Of a DNA stretch of 64,000 nucleotides, positions 34,141-44,069 are shown piece by piece (the stretch's first letter is position 1; each line of letters opens with the position of its first letter). Below the pieces are notes generated by a model. That model searched no databases. It had not been told where the DNA came from and saw only the letters and a list, made by a program, of their open reading frames with translations. Source of the DNA: Adiantum capillus-veneris (Eukaryota; Streptophyta; Polypodiopsida; Polypodiales; Pteridaceae); the NCBI GenBank assembly GCA_014529385.2, contig CM043952.1, positions 61,394,119-61,458,118 on the forward strand, given 5' to 3'. Made by a program: the position numbers and the translations under genes.

Positions 34141-35023
34141 TATGTTTGGGTCTTGTTTGTACTACCTTGGGTCCCCGCCGAGGGCCCGGAACCTAAGGTA
34201 GGTGGATATTGAGAACTTGCGTAAGTCGATATTCTCTCTAGGTGATCCGTCTCTAGCACACGACTAGAGCACAGATGCATGTGCCTTTGGCACCCTACAA
34301 GCGTTGGCGAATAACCTCGAAGGTTAACCGCTTACTTTTTTAGGCGTCCGTTTTCACTCGTTTTTTTTTATAATGTTTTTGAATGATCGATTTTTTTTAT
34401 TAAAGTGTGTGATAGCTCAAAACGAGCGTATCACTCAGAGGGTCACGGTGTGCTTTACAGCACAACGTTCGGTCACGTGAAGCTCCGTTGGTCCTCAAAA
34501 AAGTCGATTTTTAGTTACGTGTGAAGCTAAAATTCATAATTTTAAAGGGCGATAGATGCTTAAACCTGAGCGTGAGCTTGGGCTTGGGTCTGGGCTTGGG
34601 TCTAGGAAATATTCCCGATTCCGGTCCTACTTTTAAATTTATTTATTTATTAAAAAAATTAATTTTTATTTTTTTTATTTGAAGGATAAGGTCGTTGCGG
34701 CCTGCGCGAGAGCACACACACACTCTACATACCTACTTCCAACTAATACACCTACTGTTACACACTAACACACTCTATTAGCTCTCACAGATCTACTTCC
34801 TACTTACTGTACATTACATTACACAGAACTAACAACCTTAATACTAACACCTTACATAGAGAAAAAAACACAGTACCTTTGAAAACTCCATTAACAAAAA
34901 ATACACAGTACTAACACAAAATCCTTCTTCTCAACACACACACCCTCCTTCCTTAGCTTTCCTACAACTGAAATTGCACCACAAAAGAAGCACAGAGTGC
35001 CATTCAAGCTTAGTGTATGGCAT
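34141..35023. other. 5' leader of the gag-protease element
   Basis: About 0.9 kb between the primer-binding site and the gag start (on -). It is AT-rich, contains a run of GA/CT-type words near 34560-34620, and has no recognised coding frame. Confidence 0.6.
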
Positions 35024-35041
35024 TCCCCGGCAATGACGCCA
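35024..35041 (-). promoter_or_regulatory. Primer-binding site, tRNA-Asp type
   Basis: On -, TGGCGTCATTGCCGGGGA follows the LTR within a few bases. It matches the complement of the plant tRNA-Asp 3' end apart from a few positions. That primer is common for Athila/Tat-like Gypsy elements. Confidence 0.85.
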
Positions 35042-35045
35042 AAAA

Positions 35046-35284
35046 TGTGCGCATATGTCGCACGTGTCAATGCAAGGAACTTGCCGATACATCGTGTGCG
35101 AGCCACAAATGGCTCCAAGCACACAACAAGCTTAAACTAGTAAGCTCAAAGATGACGATGGTGTGTCACTCACTGCTCTACGCTTGCTTCATGGAGGATT
35201 CCTCACCGTGAAGAAGAGGGAGACGCCACTACGCCACGCTCAACCACCTCGCCGCCATCGTGCCGCCGCAATGCTCATTGCACA

Positions 35285-35349
<65 letters not shown>

Positions 35350-35667
35350 ATACACACACACACACACACAAGGAGATGAAGGAGAAGAAGATGGAGATGG
35401 AGCAAGAGCACTCTTCAATTGCACAAATGAGAGAATGCATGAATTTTAGGTTTAGTTGAATTTTATATGAGCTCACCCCATTCACACTTGGGCGCCCATG
35501 CTTAGCCAACTAATCCCTTGAATGTTCCAGTTAAAGTGCGCCTCTCATCGGGGATCACTCTTACCCTTTTCCTATTGGACCGACAAGCCCGGTACCTAAC
35601 TCTACCAAGTAAATAATACAACGTCCGTCGTAGGTGATAGGGTGTCCGTGAGCCGTGAGGGTTAACA
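35046..35667 (-). repeat. 5' LTR of the gag-protease element
   Basis: 622 bp, the partner of 21592-22170. The length difference comes from a CT array (about 35287-35345) followed by a CA array (about 35352-35371). Confidence 0.95.
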
Positions 35668-35672
35668 AGGTG
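35668..35672. repeat. Target site duplication (aggtg), right
   Basis: Matches 21587-21591 and forms part of the resumed transposase frame. Confidence 0.95.
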
Positions 35673-36960
35673 GCAGGCCCAAGAATTTAAGGACTACTTA
35701 CTTAAGTTTCCCGGGGACAACGTGGTTTCTGTTGTTGATTTTGCAAAGAATTATAGCCTTAAAGTGCAAAACAAGATCCAATCCATGCATTGGTGGTCAA
35801 CAGAGTGAACAATACTGGTGCACATCTCTTTTATCAGGAATTCAGTAGGAGCTATTGAGAAGACTTTGCATTTTTACATATGATAAGCTCCATGACATGC
35901 TCTTTGTTCAACATTGTTTTATGCTACATGAAAAGTGGATGAAAAAACAAGGATACAATTTGCATTATCTTGGATATGGTTAGATGGTGCCGCTTCATAA
36001 TTCAAGGCACGACGACCACACTATTTTGTAGCCAAGTAGTATCAATTGACAGGATTTCATATGATGCATAACCTATCGCTTCAAGACATGGGAAAAGAGA
36101 GCATGATGGTGCAAGTGATGTTATCAAGAGAACTCTTACACATGAAGAGCTAAAACTTGCTGAGATGAAGTGTGCGACTAATGTGGTCAATTTTTTGAAC
36201 GCAAGATTTCAGCCAACAAGGGGTGGGAGTGTCTATACAAAGAGGGTGTTTTGGTTGGTTTCACCAAATGAGGTGCTACATTCTCAACTATGGGACTGTA
36301 AACCAATTTTTGGCTCTCCCTCATTCCATTGTGTTGATGGCTATTCAATGCATAATCCATGTGATGTGAATTTTCAGACGCTATCATGCTTTTGTGATCC
36401 ATGTGTGAATGGGCAGTGGAGGAGATGCAATAATAAGAAGCATACTGAAGAATAGAAATATGTCTTTGTTTATAGAGTCAATACAAGCAGACAGTGATGA
36501 GGATAAGGATTATGAGCAAAACTATAATTATCTGTTTTCCTCCCAAATGAGTCAGGATTTAAGCATGCCTATGCATGAAGAAGACCCTAAGGTGTTGAGC
36601 CAATTACTGTCCATTAGGGATAGATTTATAGTGAAGAAAGACGAGGAGAAAGAGGGCTTCTAAAGTTCACAAAAACCATGTACCAGGAACCAAGAGTATT
36701 GAAGGACCTTTGGCATAACAAGATCGTAAAAGTTGGAATTCTAGTTGAGGGTTTCTATTATGCCCACGTTGAGGGCAAAGTTGATACCTATACCCTATTG
36801 AATCAGAAACCATCGGCAACGATCTACTCCTATGTAGTTAGAGCCATATGGTTCCCCATGGAGGTATGTAGGCTATCCTTGGCCTACATAACCACTTCAA
36901 CCTATCCTCAGAGATATATGAAAATATCTACAATAGTATGCCATATGAAGAAGGAAGTGG
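35668..36960 (+). pseudogene. DDE-like transposase of unfamiliar family, 3' part (split gene)
   Basis: The frame left at 21591 resumes here. Motifs in order: VVSVVDFAKNYSLKVQN (Asp 35737-35739), TILVHISF, DMLFVQHCFMLH, WLDGAAS (Asp 35983-35985, followed by a stop where Gln is likely), RHGKREHDGASDVIKR (Asp 36105-36107), RVFWLVSPNEV, and FCDPCVNGQWRRCNN (about 36390-36430, Cys cluster). A C-terminal segment GILVEGFYYAHVEGKVDTYT lies at 36739-36798. The three acidic blocks in separate motifs resemble an RNase H-fold DDE/D transposase; this is inference from spacing and conservation-like blocks. At least two frameshifts and several stops show decay. Convergent with the gene at 38393-39242. Confidence 0.72.
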
Positions 36961-38392
36961 GCAAGAGGGGAGCCATGAAGTGTTCACCCCAACCACAATT
37001 CTAACCTTAGCCAATATTTGTAATTCTCTTGAATAGAATCTACTTGAGATCAATGTTGCCTAATGCCATTCTTGTGTTATCTATCTGGTACTCTACAATA
37101 CCAAACTTTGGTACTCCATAGTACCAAAGCTGGTACTCTACAATAAAAAACTTTGGTGTTGTGCTTCCTGTGTTACTGTAGCACTAAATTTTGATACTAT
37201 GCTTTTTTGTTTCAGCTGACTGTTGTAGTACCAAATTTGATGCTCTATAGTACTGTAGTACCTGATTTGATACTCTATACTACCCACCGTCGGTACTATA
37301 TGCTACCTTTACAATTAATCAGTAACTACTGTGTTATACAGTATCAATCTTGATGATAATGTGCCACCAAATTTGGTACTATAGTATCAAATTTTGGTAC
37401 TGTGCTAAATGGTTTTAGATGACTGTTGTGTACAGTTCTTTTGAAGCCATATCTATAAATCCCAATCTTATTGAGTAATAAGAACTCTTTCTGGTACTCT
37501 ACAATAACTATCCCCTTCCTCTTACTCATCCTCACCTCCGTTGCTCTCATCATCTCTTCCCCCTTGCTTGTTTTGTGCAGGCAAATTGATCCCATGTCCT
37601 CGGTTCTGCAAGCATCACTGATAGGACAATCAGAGTGCAACCCAATCATTATGTAATTACGAAGGAGAAGCTGCAAGGATTTTTGTGCGCAAAAATGGCA
37701 ACCTGCACTGCAACGTTGAACACAATCACAGCAACGCTGAACACAATCAGCAAAGCATATTAATATACACCGACTGTTACTGTTTTCTTGTGCAAGCCTC
37801 AAGGGCAACAAAGCTGTTGGCTACACAAAGGAAGTTGACAGTACAGAATATTCTGCATCAAACCAAGATAAGAAGACAACGATAATCGAGAAAGATTGCA
37901 ACCGATGCAAGTATCATTTGAAGATGAAATCTCGTTTTTGACTATGAAAAGGTTTTTCCATTTTGAATAAAATTGTTAAAACAACATATTCAAACACAAA
38001 CATGAAGAGAGATTCTCTTTGCATTAGGAAAAAGGGTGGTGATAGAAATGCCCGCAAACGTTTTCACTGCAAAGCTCGTCATTGATATGATGATAAGAGA
38101 CTTGTAAGTGCATGTGACATAATTTGAAGACCAACATTGACGTAAAATGAAGGCATGGGGAAAAAGTGTAAGCAACCTTTCATTTTTTGTGGGGGAGGTG
38201 ACCAAAAATGGGAGAAGTGCTGCAATAATCCATCAACACAATGTGATCATGGGGACCATAAAGCCCGGCATTGTTCATTAACGTTATTGGAGCAATTCTA
38301 CATTCTTGAACTCAACATTGCACAAAGTTGTTTCAAGGCATGGGTGGAAAATTTCTACAATCAAGCCCACCATTCTTAGATGCTATCATCAA
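36961..38392. other. Intergenic region between two convergent transposon genes
   Basis: Besides the palindrome array it holds only short frames. A + frame at 38155-38379 has CGGGDQKWEKCCNNPSTQC but no recognisable family. Much of it is probably 3' untranslated and subterminal sequence of the interrupted transposon. Confidence 0.45.
37080..37410. repeat. AGTACCAAATTTGGTACT palindrome array, centre
   Basis: About ten imperfect copies of taccaaatttggta-type palindromes in 330 bp, located between the 3' ends of the two convergent genes. Confidence 0.85.
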
Positions 38393-39242
38393 CTACACTC
38401 CTTCCCCAAACTGGGCCCATGCTACTCTATACCCTGATGGGTCTTTTTTCGCTGCATGGCATTTCTCAAAAGCGTAGCACCTAGCAAATTTGTTGGTCAA
38501 TTTACCACATGAAGGGGGGTCTTGATTAGCTTTTAGAACTAGAAATTTGCATTCTTCTACCAAATGTGGCTGCAAATGGTTTAAATAGATCTTACTGTTC
38601 ATTTGGTACTTGTACTTGAAAACAATCAACCACTACTCGGGTGGCAAGTCTTTGTTAGTCAGGTCCTTATGGAGTTTTCCTTCTAGATTGAGGCCGTACT
38701 CCTCATGCAAGTCTTGTGCTGTGTAACAAAACTTGGTTTGTTGAGGGTACTCCTCCATTTTATCCTTACCTAAAATGTGAAAAACATCAGAGAAAATTAT
38801 TGAGATATAGATTAAATGTGGTGTGATGCCCTAAACATTACCAAATGGGGTACCCCAAAGTACCAAATTTGGTAATGTACATCTAACTTCAAATGTCACA
38901 TCAAACATAGAGAGTGAACATGCAACATTTAATTAACACAAGCTTGATGCCAATGAATAGCATACCACGTCTTGACTTGTTGGCAGATTTTGATCCATCT
39001 TCATCAAAGAGGAGTGAGGTCTGTTTGGAGTTAATATCAGCAACCTTGCATTGTTTTGAATCAGCCCTTGTGTTGGAACTGGTTTTGTGCTCCGGCTCTA
39101 TTTCTTGAGGGGATGGGTTAGAAACACCTTTGTTGTTGATTTTACCAGGGGAGGACATTCTCTCCTTGCCCTTCAATTTCAGTTTGCATGTTGAAGGCGA
39201 TGCTCTACTGGAAGCATCCCCTTTGGCCTTTGGAGTTGTCAT
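38393..39242 (-). pseudogene. Two-exon gene of unknown function, convergent to the transposase
   Basis: Exon 1 (39242-38966) starts MTTPKAKGDASSRASPS and is Ser/Lys-rich with a basic end (KSANKSRR). A donor GTATGC and an acceptor TTTTAG bound a 196-bp intron that contains taccaaatttggta palindromes. Exon 2 (38769-38393) keeps the frame: GKDKMEEYPQQTKF, then one TAG at about 38636, then KIYLNHLQPHLVEECKFLVL and CYAFEKCHAAKKDPSGYR, ending GEGV. The exon structure is read from splice-like sites and frame continuity; no expression is known. Its palindromes and position suggest it is a second gene of the same transposon as the split transposase. Start ATG 39242 was preferred to 39323 because the intervening residues look like untranslated sequence. 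Confidence 0.55.
38839..38880. repeat. AGTACCAAATTTGGTACT palindrome cluster, right
   Basis: ttaccaaatggggtacccc is followed by agtaccaaatttggtaa, inside the intron of the - strand gene. Confidence 0.8.
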
Positions 39243-39697
39243 GGTTGGAGAATTGAAGCGAGAGAATAGAGCTACTACAAGCACATGTGATGCTGAGGAG
39301 AGAGAGATCTTAGGATTGTGCAAGGCTATGAGTGGGAGAGCACACTATGCAACTCGAGTTCAGATGCATGGCAAAAAAATTGGAACCACTAGATCCACTC
39401 ATGACACCACTACTCCCACACGAGATGACCAATTAAAAAACTTTACAAAGCATTCTTATTGAAACGGAAAAAAAATTGGCCCTTTTTTTGTACCACCAAC
39501 CTTTGCTTTCAACTAGAGGTAGGTACATAGAATACAATCCTCCCCTTTGAACACAAACGAGGAAAGGATGCACAAAATCCTGCAAACATAAGGTGGGATA
39601 CACAAAGTCCTCCCTTACAACACAAAGGGGTGAAGATTAAATGGCTAAAGTGCTCATAATATGTTAGTGTAAAATAGACCAATAGATTCATCTTTGA
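39243..39697. other. Upstream region of the two-exon gene
   Basis: It holds the 5' side of the - strand gene and probably the right edge of the transposon, but no terminal inverted repeat was identified. No coding sequence is recognised. Confidence 0.4.
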
Positions 39698-39930
39698 TGT
39701 TGGAATCTTCAACCAAAACATTGATTTAATTTTTTCCTTTCCTTTGTAGTGGTTGTTGTTGCTTGTGCTTGTTTGGAGGTTTTTTCTTCCATGCATTGTA
39801 TATACACCCATCATTCTAGGGATAAATCCTCTTTCTATTGTGCACTAAGAAATACACTCTTTGCTATGTGCCTTAAGCTTCTTCATCTTCTCCAAGTTGT
39901 GTGTGTTTCCTTGCAGCCCTAATTTCAACA
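39698..39930 (+). repeat. 5' LTR of Copia 2
   Basis: It starts TGTTGGAATC and ends AATTTCAACA, one base before the primer-binding-site region. The left edge rests on the TG start and short inverted repeat only. Confidence 0.7.
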
Positions 39931-39932
39931 AT

Positions 39933-39944
39933 TGGTATCAGAGC
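39933..39944 (+). promoter_or_regulatory. Primer-binding site of Copia 2
   Basis: TGGTATCAGAGC, identical to that of Copia 1. Confidence 0.92.
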
Positions 39945-40311
39945 AGGTTGCATCCTCTTGGGCATAGTCCTCAGCATTGCAAGCATCCACCTACTCACTT
40001 TCTCCAATTTGGGTGAGCTTGGTGAGCGTCATCAGGTAAAAACATACTTTTGGCAATCTCAAAGAGCTTGGTTTGCTCAAATTTTGATTCATACTCATTT
40101 TGGCATCTGTTTTCACTACATGCAATACTATGCATGCAATTTTGTACTTTTTTACAAAATTTTTGTCAGTGATATTTCTACAGAGCAGGTCCCTTACAGT
40201 CGTCTTTGGGTTGTAATATATAGCACGTGTTGGTCCTACTTTGTCTTTGCTCTTTTCAGGCAGTTTTCACATCACGTGTAGTCACTTGCCATGGTTGACA
40301 ACAACACAAAT

Positions 40312-41480
40312 ATTCAAGATGTTTTCTGATGAAGATAAATTGGATGGGTACAACTAACCAATGTGGGCTTATATGATGACACATGTTCTTGTGCCAAAGG
40401 GAGTTTGGAATATTGTGAAGGGCATTGATGTACGTCTGCCTTCTATGGATATAAGCGATGTTAAAGATGTTGCAGGTTCTACTGGTGGCAGGTTTGTTTC
40501 ACTAGAGTTGTTTTGCCTATAGTTGAGCAGTCTCATTGGGATGTTAGAGACACACAAGCTCACACATTGATTGCATTATCTGTGAAGCGCACTATCACCC
40601 CTCATATTTACTCATCTAAATCAGCAAAACAAGCTTGGGATATCTTGGTTGGTCTTTATGCAAGTCAAAATGAGGCTAAAATTGCATTTCTACGTAAAGA
40701 GCTGGAGTTGAAGATTATGCACAAGGAAGATTCCATGAACACTTTCCTTGCCGGTATCAAGGATATTAATGAGCAACTCATTTCTATAGTCAAAGTCATT
40801 TTTGATAGTTACTTGGAGACTTATGACCCAAGGAGACCCTCAAGCTGTTAATTTTAATGCATTATGCACATTGCTATTTTTGCAAGAGTCACTTTCAGGA
40901 AAGAACAAGGCTAAACAACGTACAATTGAACATGCTTTTGCTACTCAAAGAAAAGGTGGTAACAACGATGTAGCCACGTCTCATGGTTCTTTGGTGAGTA
41001 GAAAATCACCTATTTCATATGCTTCTGTTGGCAACAACTTGTCCGAGAATTTTGGTGAAAAATGAAAAAATAAGATGCATTGCCATTATTGCAAGACTTT
41101 TCTTGATGCATTGCCATATTCTTACCAAAATTTTGCAAGTACTTGGAGACTTATGACCCAAGGAAACCCTCAAGCTGTTAATTTTGATGCATTGTGCACA
41201 TTGCTATTGCAAGAGTCACTTTCAAGAAAGAAGGGCTAAACAACGTGCAGTTGAACATGCTTTTGCTACTCAAAGAAAAGGTGGTAACAACGATGTAGCC
41301 ACTTCTCATGGTTCTTTGGTGAGTAGAAAATCACCTATTTCATATGCTTCTGTTGGCAACAACTCGTCCGAGAATTTTGGTGAAAAATGAAAAAATAAGA
41401 TGCATTGCCATTATTGCAAGGCTAATGCTCACTTGATAAAGCTATGTCCTAAGTTGAAGGTGAAAGAGGCCAAGAAGAAA
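40312..41480 (+). pseudogene. Copia 2 gag with zinc knuckle
   Basis: Frames DEDKLDG-type (about 40330), VLVPKGVWNIVKG (about 40390) and 40513-40851 (ALSVKRTITPHIYSSKSAKQAWDIL) match the gag of Copia 1 (UBN2-like). A knuckle HCHYCKANAHLIKLC lies at about 41404-41450. Frameshifts are frequent and the region 40811-41095 is repeated at 41141-41420. Confidence 0.85.
40811..41420 (+). repeat. Direct duplication inside Copia 2 gag
   Basis: 40811-41095 and 41141-41420 (period 330 bp) are about 90 percent or more alike by eye, both starting acttggagacttatgaccc and ending ccattattgcaag. The product would carry the gag C-terminal part twice. Confidence 0.93.
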
Positions 41481-41485
41481 GAGGT

Positions 41486-42575
41486 TTGATCCACTACAAA
41501 TCCAACCATTGTAAAATATTTTGGGAATGGGAATTAGATGCTAATGTAGATGCAAAGTGGGCATTTAGTGTAGGGTGCACTTATGATCCTTTTGTCCATG
41601 GTGCATGTATGTCAGTTGCTACAGATTCACATGTTTGGTACTTTGATAGTAGTGCTACAAAGTGCATTACTTCACATAGTGACTTGTTTACCTCTCTTAT
41701 GTTCATCATGGGAATACAATCACTTGTGCCAGTTCTTTCACACTTGTTGATGCACTTTATGTACCAGGGATAAAAAAGAATCTTTTGTCTACAATTGCAA
41801 AACTTGGTCTTGTTGTCAAATTTGTTGATGACAGATATACATTTCAAGATCTCAGTTTTGGTGATTGCATTTGGCATTTTGTGTCATGGTCTATATAAGC
41901 TCATTTTGTATGACAAGTGTGGACAAAATTTGACAAATGAAATTGTGGATACAAAGGCTATTTTAACTGCAAAACTTTGGCATGCACGTTTTGGGCACCT
42001 AAAATTTTCCAGCTTATGTGTTGGTAGAAATATGATATGGTTGCTTCTTTGACACCTCTTGAAGCACCTTCAAAACATGCTTGTGAAGGCTGTATTTTGG
42101 GTAAGATGCAATGTTTGAAATTTCCAAGGGATGGTTCACTAAGGGCTACAAGCAGATTGCAACTTGTGCATAGTGATGTGTGTGAGCCTATGCAAACTCC
42201 GCCCGCCTTAGGAAATTACCTATACTTTGTGACTTTCATTGATGATTACTCTAGGCATGTATGGATGTATTCACTTAAAGCTAAGTCCAAAGTGTTCATG
42301 TGCTTCAAGAAATTCCTAGCTATGGTTGAAAATGTCTCTAAATGTACTATGACACCCTCCATTTAGATCGAGGGGGGGAGTATATGTCTCACGAGTTTAA
42401 TGCATTTCTGGCTAATCGTGGATGAAAAACCAATATATAGGGCCGTATACAACTTAAAAATATTGCATTTCTAAAAGAAAAAACAAGTCGCTTATGGAGA
42501 TGGCACAATGTGTGGCCAAGAGTAAAGCTTTGCCACATTTGTTTTGGCTTGAGGCCATCACGTGTGCAAATTCAC
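41486..42575 (+). pseudogene. Copia 2 protease and integrase, N-terminal part
   Basis: The protease shows WYFDSSATKCITSHSDL (about 41637; D-S-S in place of D-S-G). The integrase zinc motif is LWHARFGHL (about 41978) and CEGCILGKM (about 42081). The core begins QLVHSDVCEPM (about 42160) and FVTFIDDYSRHVWMY (about 42229). The frame breaks near 42366, with ligand residues beyond. It ends at LEAITCAN, where the antisense patch begins. Confidence 0.88.
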
Positions 42576-43050
42576 TGACAATCTTTGTTAGCAGTGTGCA
42601 CAATATTTTGTTGTTGCTCTTTGCATGTTCGTTAGCTTGAGGGTGAGATGGATCTGATTTAGAATGAAGTATCATAAATTCATGCAACAAAAAATCAATC
42701 ATTTCATTGAGGAAATGAGTGTCTCTATCCCTCACAATCTCCATAAGAAGTCCATATTGCGTGAAAATATTTTCATACAAGAATTGTGTTGTGGTTCTAG
42801 CATCATTTTTTTGTGTTGCCTTTGCCTCAACCCAATTGGTCGAGTAATTCATTGCCACTATGATGTATTGAGCATGCTTTCTATATGTTGATGGTGAGAT
42901 AGACCCTACAAAGTCTATTCCCCCTATTTGGCAAAATCACGTGCTCCCATAATTGGTCTCAGCGGCATGTCATCTCCTCGATCCGGTCTTTTAGTACGTT
43001 GGCATACGTCGCATTGTTTCACGTAATAGGTGTCCTACAAAATATTTGTA
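42576..43050 (-). pseudogene. Gypsy integrase fragment inserted antisense in Copia 2
   Basis: On - it reads YVKQCDVCQRTKRP, DDMPLRPIMGARDFAK, WVEAKATQKNDARTTTQFLY, RDRDTHFLNEMID (a D-R-D-T-H form of the second Asp region) and SHPQANEHAKSNNKIL. It corresponds to the end of the zinc module and the core of the Gypsy 1 integrase (9600-10070). No LTR or target duplication surrounds it, and about 14 Copia codons are missing at the junction. Confidence 0.9.
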
Positions 43051-43650
43051 GTATATGACTCCTTATAATCATGGCATGATAAGAAGCCATCTATTGATCA
43101 CATGCACATTTTTGGGTTGTTTAGCTTATGCTTTGGTGCCACAAATGCAACACAGAAAAATTTGATGATAAGGTTGTTAAATGCATCTTTGTTGGTTACA
43201 GTACTAAAAGCAAGCATTATAGGCTATACCATCTGAAAACAAAATGTATCTTAGTTTAATGAGATATTGTGTTTGTGGAAGATTCTATTCAACCCTTATT
43301 ATCATGTATCAGAGATAATAATGTAAGCTCACAAGACATTTATGACATTTTGTTTCCTCTTTTAATGGTGGAAACTTGTATGTAAATCCAAATAAGGCAA
43401 ATGTACAATCTATGGGGGTTTCTAAAAATGTTATGAATCAACCTATTAATGATGTAGATGTACATGATGTGAAAATTGCTGAGAATGAGGAGGCTAGAGG
43501 TATGCCAAAATGGCTGGTGCATACTTTGTGTGATGGTAAGTTGGATGCATCTATGTCTAGTCATACTGGTTCAGGTTCTTGTCATGCATCTTATGTGTCA
43601 AATTGTTTTGCTTTGGTTGTTTCTAGTTTAAGTGTGAATCACTTGTGAGT
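43051..43650 (+). pseudogene. Copia 2 integrase end and linker
   Basis: It resumes with WHDKKPSIDHMHIFGCLAYA, KCIFVGYSTKSKHYRLYH and DIVFVEDS, the integrase C-terminal region seen also in Copia 1 at 27030-27240. The open stretch 43376-43648 (ARGMPKWLVHTLCDGKLDA) matches the linker of Copia 1 near 27440. RT is absent. Confidence 0.82.
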
Positions 43651-43685
43651 CCACATTGCAAAGCGTACGAGTGCATGGGGGCGGT

Positions 43686-44056
43686 GTGATGAGGAAGAAG
43701 ACACACAGGAACACAGAGATATCAGTGGGGAGACTCCAAGAGTATAAACAGTCCCCTATACACTCAAAGAGAATCACCGTGCAAAAGTGGGCGGGAACCC
43801 ATAGCCTGGGTGGTCAGCAAAGCATAGATGCCTTTGCCTCAACAATATCCCACTCAAAGGCCAACTGCCTCTAAGCAAGAGAACCTAGTGTAATGACTAT
43901 GTACAAGAAAAATAGGTGACAGTCTCTCTCAACCTATGCCCATCAGCTCACTCCGTTGATCTACATACAGCCGGATCAGCTCTACTGATAGGCAAGCATG
44001 CATATCCACACTAGAGCCTATATGTAAATCCCATGGGCAACTCTGTATGGTCTACA
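43686..44056 (-). repeat. 3' LTR of Copia 3
   Basis: On - it starts TGTAGACCATACAG after a CATTGTGGGGATT polypurine tract (44057-44069) and ends TTCTTCCTCATCACA. The start resembles that of the Copia 1 LTR (TGTAGACATG). No partner copy is in view. Confidence 0.65.
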
Positions 44057-44069
44057 AATCCCCACAATG

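Larger units (their letters stand above)
21592..35667 (-). mobile_element. gag-protease LTR retrotransposon without RT or integrase, inserted in the transposase gene
   Basis: Two LTRs (21592-22170 and 35046-35667), a 5-bp target duplication, a tRNA-Asp-type primer-binding site next to the right LTR and a polypurine tract next to the left LTR define a complete element on -. Its genes are a long gag with several zinc knuckles and an aspartic protease, then a WVPK-containing tail; there is no RT, RNase H or integrase. Without the nested Copia it would be about 8.9 kb. LTR elements with gag but lacking pol are known in plants (TR-GAG type) and must be moved by enzymes of a partner. The absence of pol is seen; the label non-autonomous is inference. 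Confidence 0.9.
39698..43685 (+). mobile_element. Decayed Ty1/Copia element, 3'-truncated (Copia 2)
   Basis: A 5' LTR (39698-39930) and an initiator tRNA-Met primer-binding site precede a degenerate gag, zinc knuckle, protease and integrase. It contains a 330-bp-period gag duplication and an antisense Gypsy integrase patch. Sequence similar to the linker before RT ends at about 43650, where a - strand Copia LTR begins; RT, RNase H and 3' LTR are missing. Its motifs resemble those of Copia 1, so the two are related. Confidence 0.87.

Noticed and set aside
37080-37410. Palindrome array as a CRISPR array
   Set aside because: Repeats are imperfect, spacing is irregular, there are no unique spacers, and the DNA is plant nuclear.
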